A DNA stretch of 64,000 nt, taken from contig CM053251.1 in the NCBI GenBank assembly GCA_028583405.1, positions 14,581,495 through 14,645,494 of the forward strand, given 5' to 3'. Positions 22,851-32,595 of the stretch are shown here, one piece after another. The stretch's first letter is position 1. Every line of letters starts with the position of its first letter. A model generated the notes under the pieces. It saw only the letters and a program-made list of their open reading frames with translations. It did not search any database and had not been told where the DNA came from. The DNA is from Pogonophryne albipinna. Lineage: Eukaryota > Chordata > Actinopteri > Perciformes > Artedidraconidae. The position numbers and the translations under genes are program-made.

Positions 22851-23680
22851 CAGAGCTTCAACTTCATTTGGTTGAGTCTGTGTTTTGGACAGACAGTACT
22901 TCAGTTCTGAAGTACATTAACAACGAGGACAATCGTTTCCACACATTTGTGGCAAATAGGATCACAACCATAAGAGAGGTTTCAAGACCATGTCAATGGA
23001 AGCATGTAGGAACCAAAGACAACCCAGCTGATGCTGCATCCAGAGGAATGAAGATCCCTGACTTTCTGAAAAGCCGCAGTTGGCTTGAGGGTCCCATGTT
23101 TCTTGTAAAATCTGAAGAGGAATGGCCTACATATTATGGCGGTGATGTCATATTGGATTTGGTTGACCCAGAAGTCAGAAAAGATACCTCGGTTAATATC
23201 ATAGTCAATGAATCATTTGATGCAACAGACCAGCTCATGACTTACTTCTCAGACTGGAAAAGGCTCAAAGTGTCGGTGGCCTGGTTTCTCAGGCTGAAGA
23301 CAATTCTGTTGGAGTTCAGTCGTAAAAGAAAGGATTTGAATCCCTCTGCACAAGCTGGTCAAGTGAAAAGACTGAAACCCAAAGTCAACCCGGAAAGTCA
23401 CATCTTGACACCTAAAGATCTCTTGGAAGCTGAGTTGGCTATAATACGCTACGGTCAGCAGCATAGGTTCAAGGATGAAATCACTTCTTCAACATCTGAA
23501 ACAGGAACAGTGAGCAGACACAGTTCCATCTACAAGCTGGATCCGATTCTGGAAGATGGACTACTAAGTATTGGAGGTTTTTCCTGACAAAGGAGGACTG
23601 GTGCGCTCTGTAAAGCTACAGACCAAGACCAACATTATTGTGCGACCTATTACTAAACTATGTTTAGTACCGGAAGTGTA
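22851..23680 (+). pseudogene. BEL/Pao RNase H end, integrase remnant and pol C-terminus; integrase core deleted
   Basis: After the hAT insertion, the frame reads ESVFWTDSTSVLKYI and GTKDNPADAASRG, the two hallmark Pao RNase H blocks. A linker follows that ends at KLDPILEDGLLSIGG, where the zinc-binding integrase domain should begin. Directly after that (about 23580), the sequence jumps to DKGGLVRSVKLQTKTN and RPITKLCL, which normally follow the integrase core. The HHCC remainder and the DDE catalytic core are missing, so about 1.5-2 kb has been lost in an internal deletion. The copy cannot integrate by itself. Confidence 0.85.
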
Positions 23681-23773
23681 GGATGTGCATTTCTATGTAT
23701 TGAAACATGATTTTCACATTTGGCTCCTTAATTGTTTTCAATTGATACCTGTACTATCAATTAGGGGCTGGTG

Positions 23774-24127
23774 TGTAGGAGCCAATTAACTGTGGGTATA
23801 AAGGTAGGAACATATGTGTGTTGGCGAGAGGTTCCGCCGGAAGGCCCATACAGTTTTTGACCACACACGGAGAACACACACACACGGAGCACACACACAC
23901 ACAAACACGGGATTACAAGCAAAGCAAAGGTATTGTGTAAACGGCAATATCGTGTGGTGAATATGGAAAGAAGCAAGTAAAATGGAAACCAGTAAAATGG
24001 AAATAAATGGACTGTTTCAAACTGGAAACTTTGTTTCTGACCTTTTATTCGGCAGCAAACTTGTGTGCGTCAATTACACCCACCAAGCGGATCCTCAGAG
24101 GCTTAAAGCGTTGGCTTAGCCTCTACA
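23774..24127 (+). repeat. BEL/Pao 3' LTR (354 bp)
   Basis: It is the same as the 5' LTR apart from a few substitutions and an extra CA-rich stretch (about 23865-23905, ACACGGAGAACACACACAC). A short purine-rich run (AGGGGCTGGTG) precedes it as a possible polypurine tract. Confidence 0.9.
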
Positions 24128-24303
24128 ACTACACTTGCATAAAGCTAAAGCTAAATATGACAAAATATACATACAAATAAAATTGGTCTGATTTTTTTTA
24201 TACACAAACTAGATTAAACAAAGCATTTTTTCAAACTGTGATAATACTATCACACTTTGATTTTTAAATGCAATGTACTGAAAAACAGGAGAGATGTCTT
24301 TAA

Positions 24304-24694
24304 ATTTGGGGTAGGTAATTTTGGAGAAACCAGCTCGTGTGCGCTAGAATTTGAAAATACACACCCGGGAAAAATCTGCCACTTCCTTACAGAGCCCCTC
24401 CTCCAACACACACGAACGCGCACATGACCAATGAGGGCACGAGATAAGTTTGTGCACAGATCATAGATGGAAGGCTGACAGGCAGGTAGGCCATCGAGTT
24501 ACTTTAGCCGGGCCGGCTAAAATGATTGGTCGTGCTTTTTACAGTACTACGGATTCCACAGATGACATTTTTTTATGGATTTTTTTGTCAAAGCACTTAA
24601 GATATTCATTGCTATCGGGATGTTCAGAGCATTCCATGGAATATAACAAAAAGTGTATCTCGAGCCGGTTTCTCAAACTTACATACCCCACCTT
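24304..24694. mobile_element. TTAA-targeting MITE, copy 1 (391 bp)
   Basis: The termini are inverted around GGGGTAGG...CCCCACC, with the inner arm GAAACC(A/G)GCTCG repeated inverted at both ends. The element is flanked by TTAA (24300-24303 and 24695-24698). The left duplication copy at about 13668 shows the single TTAA. It is the same family as 28118-28492 and 44343-44629. The RRG-type terminus and TTAA target suggest Kolobok. Confidence 0.8.
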
Positions 24695-24796
24695 TTAAAT
24701 AATATAAATATTTCATTTTTAAAATATTGTGATGATCCTTAGTATTTTGCAACAACCCTAGCTAGAGTGATGCAAAGAACAAAAGCATATCCACAC

Positions 24797-25900
24797 CAGT
24801 GGTTGCGTTAGAATTTTTCGTTGTCCGTCATTTTGACGGACAGGATCGTAAAATTTCCGTCATAATCCATTATTACCCGTCATTTTATTTTTCATGTTTT
24901 AATGAGATGAGACCTATTTAATATTTATGTTTGGGTACTGAACAGCAAATGTTCATTCATTCATGTTTTAATGATTCATACAGAACTTAAGGGCATGGAG
25001 AAAAAAAAAAATGAACAGAGACACCGACCGTGTGGTCACTTTTCATGTCAACACGAACATGAATGATTTATTTTTTCCTGCACTGACAGCACAGCAGAGG
25101 GGGGCAGAGGCCGCTAAAAACACCGCGACCATTGTGCCTAAACGGGCAAATATGAACAATGCCATCGTTTTAAATGAGACAATTACAACCAGAATATGAA
25201 CAAAACATTTACAAGAACAACTCAATTGATCTGCTGTAGCCTAGCCTGAACGCTGATTTCTGCATCGTCGTGCACCCTCGGACAAATCCGTTACTCATTT
25301 GAGCTTTTCTACAGATGTCGCAGAACATTTTGCCATCTTCCCTCCTCAGCCACTTAAACTCTTGCTCCCACTGAACCCGGTACTCCCGCTTGAACCTCTT
25401 GCCACTTGCTTGCCCCTCTGCCGCTGGCTGAACGTTGTCAGTTTTAGTCTTACTGGCTTGTCCTTCATCCTCCACCGCATCAATCCCTCTTTTCACCTCG
25501 TTTATCCACACCATCACAATTACTGGGCTTATTAAAAAAGCTTCGGACGATCAGCTGCCATGACATTTTGCGATGGCTAAAGCCGGTTAAACAATGAGGT
25601 AATCAACGAGGTCAAAAACAAGACTAGACAATAGCTACTTAATATACACACACTCGCCACCAACTGGACAGGGGTGTGAATGACTAAATAATAGTTACAG
25701 ACTACAGTAGAGTACAGTAGATCGCCCTCAGTCTACCTGGCCACTAAGGATGTAATATAATGTGGGCCGCTGGTGGACATTTTGGCGCTGTTCCGAGTTA
25801 TGTTCTAATCTGTCAAAATGACGGACTGCTTTCAGATTTTTCCGTCATTGTTAGAAAAAATCCTTCATTGACGGAAAATATTCGGTTAACGCGACCTCTG
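24797..25900. mobile_element. hAT element (1,104 bp)
   Basis: It starts CAGTGGTTGCGTTA and ends TTAACGCGACCTCTG (imperfect inverted repeats), flanked by the 8-bp duplication ATCCACAC (24789-24796 and 25901-25908). The empty site is seen in the left duplication copy near 13766. Short inverted GTCATTTTGACGG motifs lie near both ends. It carries a transposase N-terminal fragment on the minus strand. A related right end occurs at about 46455-46555. Confidence 0.9.
25209..25517 (-). pseudogene. hAT transposase N-terminal fragment (TTF/BED-like zinc finger)
   Basis: The 102-residue frame holds a charged leader, then REYRVQWEQEFKWLRRED and MFCDICRKAQMSN. This matches the layout of the TTF-type zinc finger at the start of many hAT transposases, with the first Cys pair present (CDIC). 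The frame ends before the RNase H-like catalytic fold. The rest of the transposase is absent from the element, so this is a relic within a non-autonomous copy. Confidence 0.6.
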
Positions 25901-26085
25901 ATCCACACATTGAAGAAGATAATTGTTTTTCCTATAAAATGTGTTTTTATTGACAGTATATTGTATTAGCTGGAGCTGCCTTTGTCCTTAGGTTAGCTGA
26001 CTGTGTGGACTGGTTATGAGTTCACTGAGAGGTCGGAGTAAACATAAATGGCATGAGAATGCTACTGTAGAGGAAACCTTATCAG

Positions 26086-27078
26086 CATAGGCGGCGCATG
26101 AGGCTCAGGTTTGGGAAGGCTAAATAACTTTTGTTACCTGATGCTGCCCGCCTCCGGCGTCTATAGAAAAGAGATCAACTCAGTGTGCGGAGTTTAAATC
26201 TCTCAAGTCATATTACAGGATAAAGGAAATACAGTTTAAACTGCCGTATGCAGAGAAGACGCCGACGTGTCGCACTTATCATTCATATTACATCATCAAT
26301 CAGATCATCGATCATATAATATCATAATACAGTATATCATATATTTCCTTATCTGAGTCAGCTTCTCCAGCCGTATCTGGCCGTGCAACACTTACAGTGT
26401 AGACTGTATGCAGAAGTATTATTTTAAGCAACACATTATGTTGACGAAACACTCGAGTCAAATGTAATTAAAGTCAGATCCACTCGTGTCTTAGATGGGG
26501 CAGTGATATCATAAAACTATACGCTTTCAAACACTCGGTAGGCCTAGTTATTTTTTAACCAGTTGTTCTGTATTCAGCTTGCAGGTGCAACTCTGTGGCT
26601 TGTATCCTGGATTATATGTTTAAGTCATGGATGTTTAAAGCTCATATTTGTCTAATATTAGTTTACTTTTCATTAATGAAGTATGACGCTGCGCTGTCAG
26701 TACACTTGTCCCTGTTTGTGATTGGTCAAATGTAGCTAACCCCGCCCCTTTCACGTGAACGCGCTCTCAGCTGGTGAGAGAAACCCTGGCTTGATTTACC
26801 GAGTTGATTTACCGAGTTCATTTACCGAGTTGATAACCAGCGTCGTAGGACCGCTTAGCGAGATCTCGTTTGTTAGTTTGTTGTTGTTAGTTTGTTTGTT
26901 ACTCAAACATGTCCAGGGTATGTTGAACTGGCTTCGTAGTACAGGGCACAGGTGGCAAGCAGCGCTAATGTCAAAGACACAGACATTATACATTATATTT
27001 GTATTTTACCAGGATGCAGTGACACAAATATTTGGGAAGGCCTTAGCCTTCCCTAGCCTACAGCACCCGCCGCCCCTG
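26086..27078. mobile_element. hAT non-autonomous element (993 bp)
   Basis: It starts CATAGGCGGCGCATGAG and ends CACCCGCCGCCCCTG, flanked by the 8-bp duplication CTTATCAG (26078-26085 and 27079-27086). The left duplication copy at about 13950 has the single CTTATCAG. No transposase motif was found. A short triplication of TTTACCGAGTT lies at 26795-26833. Confidence 0.85.
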
Positions 27079-27411
27079 CTTATCAGTAACTTTTTCTCGT
27101 GGACTATCGGACTGAGCAACACCTGCAGGAAAAAGGATGATCAGCTTTGATTTAATGACTGAATCACGCTGCAGTAAAAGTCAGGATGATGTCACAAAAT
27201 GTCCAAACCCATCATAAAACAAAGTCCAAACCAATTCTGATAATGTTGGGTTACGTATTGTAACCCTTGTTATATTAACACAGACGTAGCTGGCCTTGGG
27301 GCGGGCCTACCTGAATGCGCGCGCATCTCACCGTATAAAAGGAGGCCTTGCCTCCTGACTATCATCCTACACCTCTCTTCAGCGAGTGGAATAGGGGGGG
27401 GGGGGGAGAGA

Positions 27412-27773
27412 GAGAGAAAGACTAAAACTCCGGTCACCCCGAATCAGAAAGCAGCTCAGGTGCACCGACAGAGCGGTTAACTCGGACACTCTTTTGGCTG
27501 ACGTTAAGGCAAGAAGCAAAGCTGTCTTCCACGACAGTGCTTTTAGGGAGGAGAGCTCCAGAGGCTCAAATGGTTCTAAGACCAGAGCCTCGAGCACCAG
27601 GGGCAGGTCCCACTGCGGAGTGGAGGCGTGCACTACTGGGCGCAGCCTCCTGACCCCCTGTAAATACCGCGACATCAGTGGTTGACTAAAGGCTGACCTG
27701 CCGCCAAATCCCTCATGGCCGGACGAGATGGCTGCTGCATACACTTTCACTGTGGAATGCGCAAGCCCTCTGT
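27412..27773 (-). pseudogene. DIRS tyrosine recombinase fragment (inverted arm)
   Basis: On the minus strand the frame reads MKVYAAAISSGHEGFGGRSA, then DLPLVLEALVLEPFEPLE and ALTSAKRVSELTALSVH. The last block contains the first catalytic Arg region (AKRVSEL) of DIRS/Ngaro tyrosine recombinases, which join the element's circular DNA into the genome. The frame ends in low-complexity sequence (SLSLSLPPP), and the HxxR and Tyr boxes are absent. It pairs as an inverted copy with 27847-28560. Confidence 0.7.
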
Positions 27774-27803
27774 GTGAGGAGCGGAAAATAGAGCCCCTAT
27801 CTT

Positions 27804-28800
27804 GTGAATTGGGATCTATTTTTTTCGTACTTACAGTTGTTGGTGGACAGAGGGCTTGCTCATTCCACAGTGAAAGTGTATGCAGCAGCCATCTCGTTCT
27901 GCCATGAGGGATTTGGCGGCAGGTCAGTTTTTGCCCAACCGCTAATGTCGCGGTTTTTGTGGGGGGGTCAGCAGGCTGCGCCCAGTGGTGCGCGCCTCTG
28001 CCCCGCAGTTGGACCTGCCGCTGGTGCTCGAGGCTCTGGTCACAGGACCATTTGAGCCTCTGGAGCTCTCTTCCCTGAAAGCACTGTCATGGAAGACAGC
28101 ATTGCTACTTGCCTTAAAGGTGGGGTAGGTAAGTTTGAGAAACCGGCTCGAGATACACTTTTTGTTATATTCCATGGAATGCTCTTAACATCCCGATAGC
28201 AATGAATATCTTAAGTGCTTTGACAAAAAATACATACAAAAATGTCATCTGTGGAAGCCGTAGTACTGTAAAAAGCACGACCAATCACGGCCCGGCTAAA
28301 ATAACTGGATGGCCTACCTGCCTGTCAGACTTCCATCTGTGCACAAACTTATCTCGTGCCCTCATTGGTCATGTGCGCGTTCGTGTGTGTTGGAGGAAGG
28401 GCTCTGTAAGGAAGTGGCAGATTTTTTCCGGCTGTGTATTTTCAAATTCTAGCGCACTCGAGCTGGTTTCTCCAAAATTACCTACCCCACCTTTAACGTC
28501 AGCCAAAAGAATGTCTGAGTTAACTGCTTTATCGGTGCACCTGAGTTGTTTAAACATCCAGGGTGACCAAAGCGGGGGCGACAGTCAGACCGAACCCCTC
28601 CTTTGTGCCCAAGAGCCTAAGGAGTACGTTTTTAAGTCGAAGGCTATCCAGTTGGGGGGGGGGGTTTAATCTCCCCCCATAGTGGGGCGAGGGAGGCTAA
28701 ATTACACCTCCTCTGCCCGGTGCGTGTGCTGGCATTTTATGTAGAGCGCACGGCTGTCCTTAGACACACGGAACAGCTGTTTGTGTGTTTCGGCGGGCCG
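27804..28800 (+). pseudogene. DIRS tyrosine recombinase fragment (forward arm, interrupted by a MITE)
   Basis: The frame begins NWDLFFSYLQLLVDRGLAHS and TVKVYAAAISFCHEGFGGRS, then shifts frame near 27955 in a poly-G run. It reaches ALSWKTALLLAL, is split by the TTAA MITE (28118-28492), and resumes with TSAKRMSELTALSVHLSCLN. Further on, CPVRVLAFYVERTA and EQLFVCFGG (about 28700-28795) match the stretch before the catalytic HxxR box. HxxR and the Tyr nucleophile are not seen. Dead gene. Confidence 0.75.
28118..28492. mobile_element. TTAA-targeting MITE, copy 2 (375 bp)
   Basis: It runs AGGTGGGGTAGGTAAG...CCTACCCCACCT between TTAA (28114-28117) and TTAA (28493-28496). The inverted recombinase arm at 27480-27530 shows the uninterrupted GCCTTAACGTCAGCC, proving TTAA as the duplicated target. 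Confidence 0.9.
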
Positions 28801-29121
28801 GGGGACGTAACGTGCACATGGGCCCATAGGGGCTGGAGGTTTATTTTCCCCCCTGCATTAAGACAGGAGGAGGAAATCTACGGCACACCTCCGCGGGGTA
28901 AGCGCGCCAGGGTGTGCCCGGCCAGCCGCAGCCTCTTTCTCTCTCCTCGATTACGACCGAGGGAGAGGTGAGGGAGGCGCAGCGGCTGCTAAACAGAAAG
29001 CCGGTCCAAAACAGGGGGATGGAGCGGTATTCTCGCGGGACAGCAGAGCGGGTATACATCGGGCTCCGCCCCCTGTACCCATAGGGTCCAGTAGAGGGCG
29101 GAGCCTGTGAGAGATATAACG

Positions 29122-29424
29122 TTGGGTTACGTATGGTAACCCTTATTATATAACCACAGCGGAGCCCTCTACTCATGGGAGCACTACTGCCCTCTGCTAC
29201 TCAGCTGAATAGAAAGTAAAGGGATAGCAGTGAGGGGGCGAGGCCGCCTCTTATGCAGTGAATGTGCGCGCATTCAGGTAGGCCCGCCCAGGGGCCGCCA
29301 ACGTCTATGGAAGTCTCAGTGAAGGAATGCGTGCATGAATAGGATACAAGGGAGTACCCATAGAGTCCAGTAGAGGGCTCCGCTGTGCTTATATAACAAG
29401 GGTTACCACACGTAACCCAATGTT
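29122..29424. repeat. 300-bp inverted-repeat block at the DIRS right end
   Basis: GTTGGGTTACGTATGGTAAC...AGCGGAGCCCTCTACTCATGG on the left and its approximate complement at 29350-29424 form a fold-back. It duplicates the terminal sequence of the DIRS element. It could be a small non-autonomous derivative or a rearranged terminus. Confidence 0.6.
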
Positions 29425-29570
29425 TCTTGCCCATGCCGATATATAGTTATAAAGCCTTTATCTGCCTATACCAAGGATGAGCCAGTATCATCCCTCAAGT
29501 ATTCACTTCAACTTCCATTTGCCATTTTCATCCCATTTTCTTGTGCAAAAGACAATATTTCCCAGTACAG

Positions 29571-30536
29571 ACTAAATGTCAAACAAAGCTCATCTGCCAA
29601 AACTTATCTGCTAAACAATCTCTGTTCTAACTGTCAGATTTATATCCTCCTTTTCTATGAAAAGGACAAATCTACCATAACAAATGTGTGAATCTCTTTT
29701 TCATCACGCGGGTGCATTATTCAAATCAAATGTTATTAAGATGTCAAGCTCTGTTCCTCCTGATGTTGCAACAGTTTCCATAAAAACTGAAGATCTGAAG
29801 ATGAAATGACAGGAGCCATTGATCGAGCGGTTATGTGTAAGCTGTGTCTCTTTGTGGCCTCTTTAAAAGCTGATCTCACTATCATGCTGGCTGCATCACA
29901 TGGCTCTCCTTATGCCAATCACAGGGTGAGGGACACTGACACCGGGCACAGCTATCCTGGCACCTCTCAAAGCCTTTGAGCTCAGCTGAGAAGGCAAGTC
30001 CTCTCAACTGAATGACAACATTACACAACATTGCAAATGATCCTTTAAACTTTAAAGAGATGGCACTTGCCTGTTTTATAAGTGCAAAGAAAAGACTCTT
30101 TAATATTCTCAGCAAGTGAGCTTCCACCTCACCTGTATTGTCATCAAATGATAAAACAAGTATTGATGTTTTAACATTTGATATTCCACTTTAAAATTAA
30201 CATGAAATAAAAGGAAGGTATTTTTCAAGTGTGTTGCTCATTGTAAATTAAGAGAATTATCCCCTAAGCAGCTTTTAAGTTTTAAAAAGCACATTGACTT
30301 TACAAGTCAGATTTTTCATCAACGCTACAACAGCAGTCTCAGGCAGCGACTCGTAGCAGGCTTGAGGTATGCCTAGATCAACATGCTTATATTCCAATTC
30401 CTATAATGACAACATGCTTATGATCAACAATTACAATATTTACCATGTTCATTATCTTGAACAAAACCACTGTGATACTTGATGAATGTTAACCAGTTGC
30501 TGCTAGCTAGCTAACAAATGCAAACGCAGTGTGTCC
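29571..30536. other. Unique non-coding DNA
   Basis: No gene or repeat family was recognised. Only short chance ORFs are present. Confidence 0.4.
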
Positions 30537-31038
30537 AACCCAGTCTCACGGCATTTCGTGTTCTAGTCACAACATTTAATCTATTGATTCGTGTTCACAA
30601 CCAACACGATTTTCCCCTTTTTTTCGTGTCACACAGAACGATTTTAAAAGCAATGTATTACTATAGTATGTTTTGTGACTGCACCACGTCTTTTTGTCCG
30701 GTCGGGTCTTGGAAGCTGTGGGGTTCATAAAAACATGTTCTTACTCAATAGCAAGCCACGATTATTGTTTTTATTTTAAATCGTATAATGTCTGACTTTT
30801 TTTGCCCTCCTTGAGGAAAATAAATGGGGATCAGAGCCTCAGAATACCGAAATCTGCATTTTTCAAATCTTTTTTTCTTTTTATATCCGTCATTTAATGG
30901 TAAGCTATTGACATTTTGATTCCATAGATGTGTTTCCCATCACCCAAAACCCCTGACTATTCTTTCAACTCAGTATTTACATTATTATATTCAAAGAAAA
31001 TCAGTAATATCTTTAAAAACTACAAGTCCCTGTCTATC

Positions 31039-31442
31039 TAGGACACTGATTTAAATTATTCTTAAACTATGAATTATTTTTATGCTGTGTATGTAATTTA
31101 TTTTCATTTCATTTCAAACCTTTATTTATACAGATAAATCCCATTGAGATCATTGATCTCTTTTTCAAGGGAGACCTGCTCAAGTAGTTCCACATGAAAC
31201 ATAAAAACATAAACAGAACAACAAAAGGACATCATACAGCATCATTTACATAATTATCCACATAAACAGGTACCAATAGCTTCCGATTGACTAGCATCCA
31301 ACAGAGCTTTAAAAACATTTAGTGGCACCAGATTGTTCAGTTTCCATTATTATATTATGTAATGCCTTGTTTTTTATCTATGTAATGTCTTGTCTTTTAT
31401 CTGGACCCTGAGTCTGTATTAAAGTTTTCATTCATTCATTCA
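31039..31442. mobile_element. Retroposon insertion with ATTC-type tail
   Basis: It is absent from the paralogous site at about 47129 (CTTTTCTATCAGCTGTG). It ends in CATTCATTCATTCAT and is bounded by a short TATC repeat. Its interior includes a LINE-3'-end-like stretch on the opposite strand (GATCTCTTTTTCAAGGGAGACC, cut here to 22 bases for location only at 31154-31175), which also occurs near 45775. Confidence 0.6.
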
Positions 31443-31773
31443 TATCAGCTGTGCACCGTCATGGTGTAAATACAGCCTATCTACCAATTGGATCAAATAT
31501 AAAAGTCAACCGAATTACTATTGATACTGCAAGGAGACGTATTGTGTGAAGAGAAATGTAAGATGTTGTTTAGTTGCTGATATATTTATGATCCACGTCA
31601 CGTATTCAGTTTCGGTGGCAGTTCTTCCAGTTTGTCCAGAAGTCTTCTCATCAGGGCTCTATAAATAAAGAACTACGGCAGATGTGTAATATTTAATGCA
31701 GCCGAACCGTGTATTACAATGCCGTTATGTGATGACTTTCAAAGAGAAAAGCAAGCACACTCGGATTAAAGCT

Positions 31774-32166
31774 GACATCCTCGTGGATTCATCTTCTTAT
31801 TACAGACACATGCATTTCCTAACATTCGGTCTATATACTGTAAAATGTATTATCTCTTGGATTTACACACGGCATCTATTGCACGTCTGTCCGTCCTGGG
31901 AGAGGGATCCCTCCTCTGTTGCTCTCCCTGAGGTTTCTCCCATTTTTCCCCCTTAAACTGTGGGTTTTCTCTGGAAGTTTTTCCTTGTACGATGTGAGGG
32001 TCTAAGGATAGAGGGTGTCGTTTTTCTCATACTGATATTCTGAACAATCTGTGCTGTTGTATTTGCTGTAAAGTGTCTCTACTGTAGGCTATTTTTATTA
32101 TAAGTACAGCACTTTGGCTCGACCAAAAATCGTTTATAAATGTGCTATATAAATTTGATTTGATTT
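31774..32166 (+). mobile_element. LINE 3'-end fragment (5'-truncated), tail (TTTGA)n
   Basis: The sequence CTCCCTGAGGTTTCTCCCA through GTGCTATATAAATTTGATTTG is the widespread teleost LINE 3' region. It ends in TTGATTTGATTTG followed by AAAG. The paralogous site near 48272 reads AATAAAGTATTATT without the insertion, so the left and right limits are well placed. Confidence 0.7.
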
Positions 32167-32595
32167 GAAAGTATTATTTTCTTTTTTTGTTTATGTTTTT
32201 CGGATTTCATATCGCATTAACAACATATCCCAACGTGCATTGTGGCTAAACAATCCAATCACCGAGCTTCAACGATTGCTGAGGATCTTGGGTAATCAGT
32301 TCAGTGGGTGTGTATCTGTTTCCGGTTATTTTATTTTGAAATTCAGTTCCTGATGGACGGCAAATAAACCCGAGATTATAGAATTAAACAAATAAATAAA
32401 AACAAGGATAATTGTGTGTTTATTGTTGAGTAAATAACAGTGTTATTTAGAAAAGAATAACAAATTAGAAGGAAACAAATATTTAAATTTAAAAACAATA
32501 ATCGTGGCTTGATATTGAATAAGAACATTTTTATGAACCACACAGCTTCCGGTCTTCCAAGACCCGACGTGTTGCAGGCACGAAACACACTACCA

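Larger units (their letters stand above)
15628..24127 (+). mobile_element. BEL/Pao LTR retrotransposon, defective, with nested insertions
   Basis: The two LTRs (15628-15944 and 23774-24127) start TGTAGGAGCC and end CTCTACA, and are flanked by a 5-bp duplication, ACTAC (15623-15627 and 24128-24132). The empty site is intact in the left duplication copy near 13388. The order is gag, protease, reverse transcriptase, RNase H, and then a short C-terminal remnant. The integrase core is missing. A pogo element (17554-18862) interrupts gag and a hAT element (21786-22842) interrupts RNase H. Several frameshifts and one in-frame stop also occur. The LTRs differ mainly by a 37-bp CA-rich insertion in the 3' copy. 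Confidence 0.92.
27244..29424. mobile_element. DIRS-type (tyrosine recombinase) retrotransposon remnant with fold-back structure
   Basis: The outer ends are inverted: GTTGGGTTACGTATTGTAACC at 27245 and the complement of TTGGGTTACGTGTGGTAACC ending near 29420. The arms continue through the GCGGGCCTACCTGAATG block (27302; inverted at about 29270). The interior contains two opposed copies of the tyrosine recombinase segment. There is no target duplication, as expected for DIRS elements, and the insertion is coupled to loss of about 950 bp of the host duplication. Confidence 0.75.
15214..29570 (+). repeat. Right copy of the 2.2-kb tandem duplication, split by five insertions
   Basis: Pieces collinear with the left copy lie at 15214-15627, 24128-24303, 24695-24796, 25901-26085, 27079-27243 and 29425-29570. 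Between them sit a BEL/Pao element, a TTAA MITE, two hAT elements and a DIRS remnant. A deletion of about 98 bp (near 24275) lies between GCAAT repeats. About 950 bp corresponding to 14113-15060 were lost at the DIRS insertion. Confidence 0.8.

Noticed and set aside
28720..29176. ORFs on both strands over the DIRS right part
   Set aside because: Only the CPVRVLAFYVERTA to CFGG stretch matches a recombinase. The rest is GC-rich terminal repeat.
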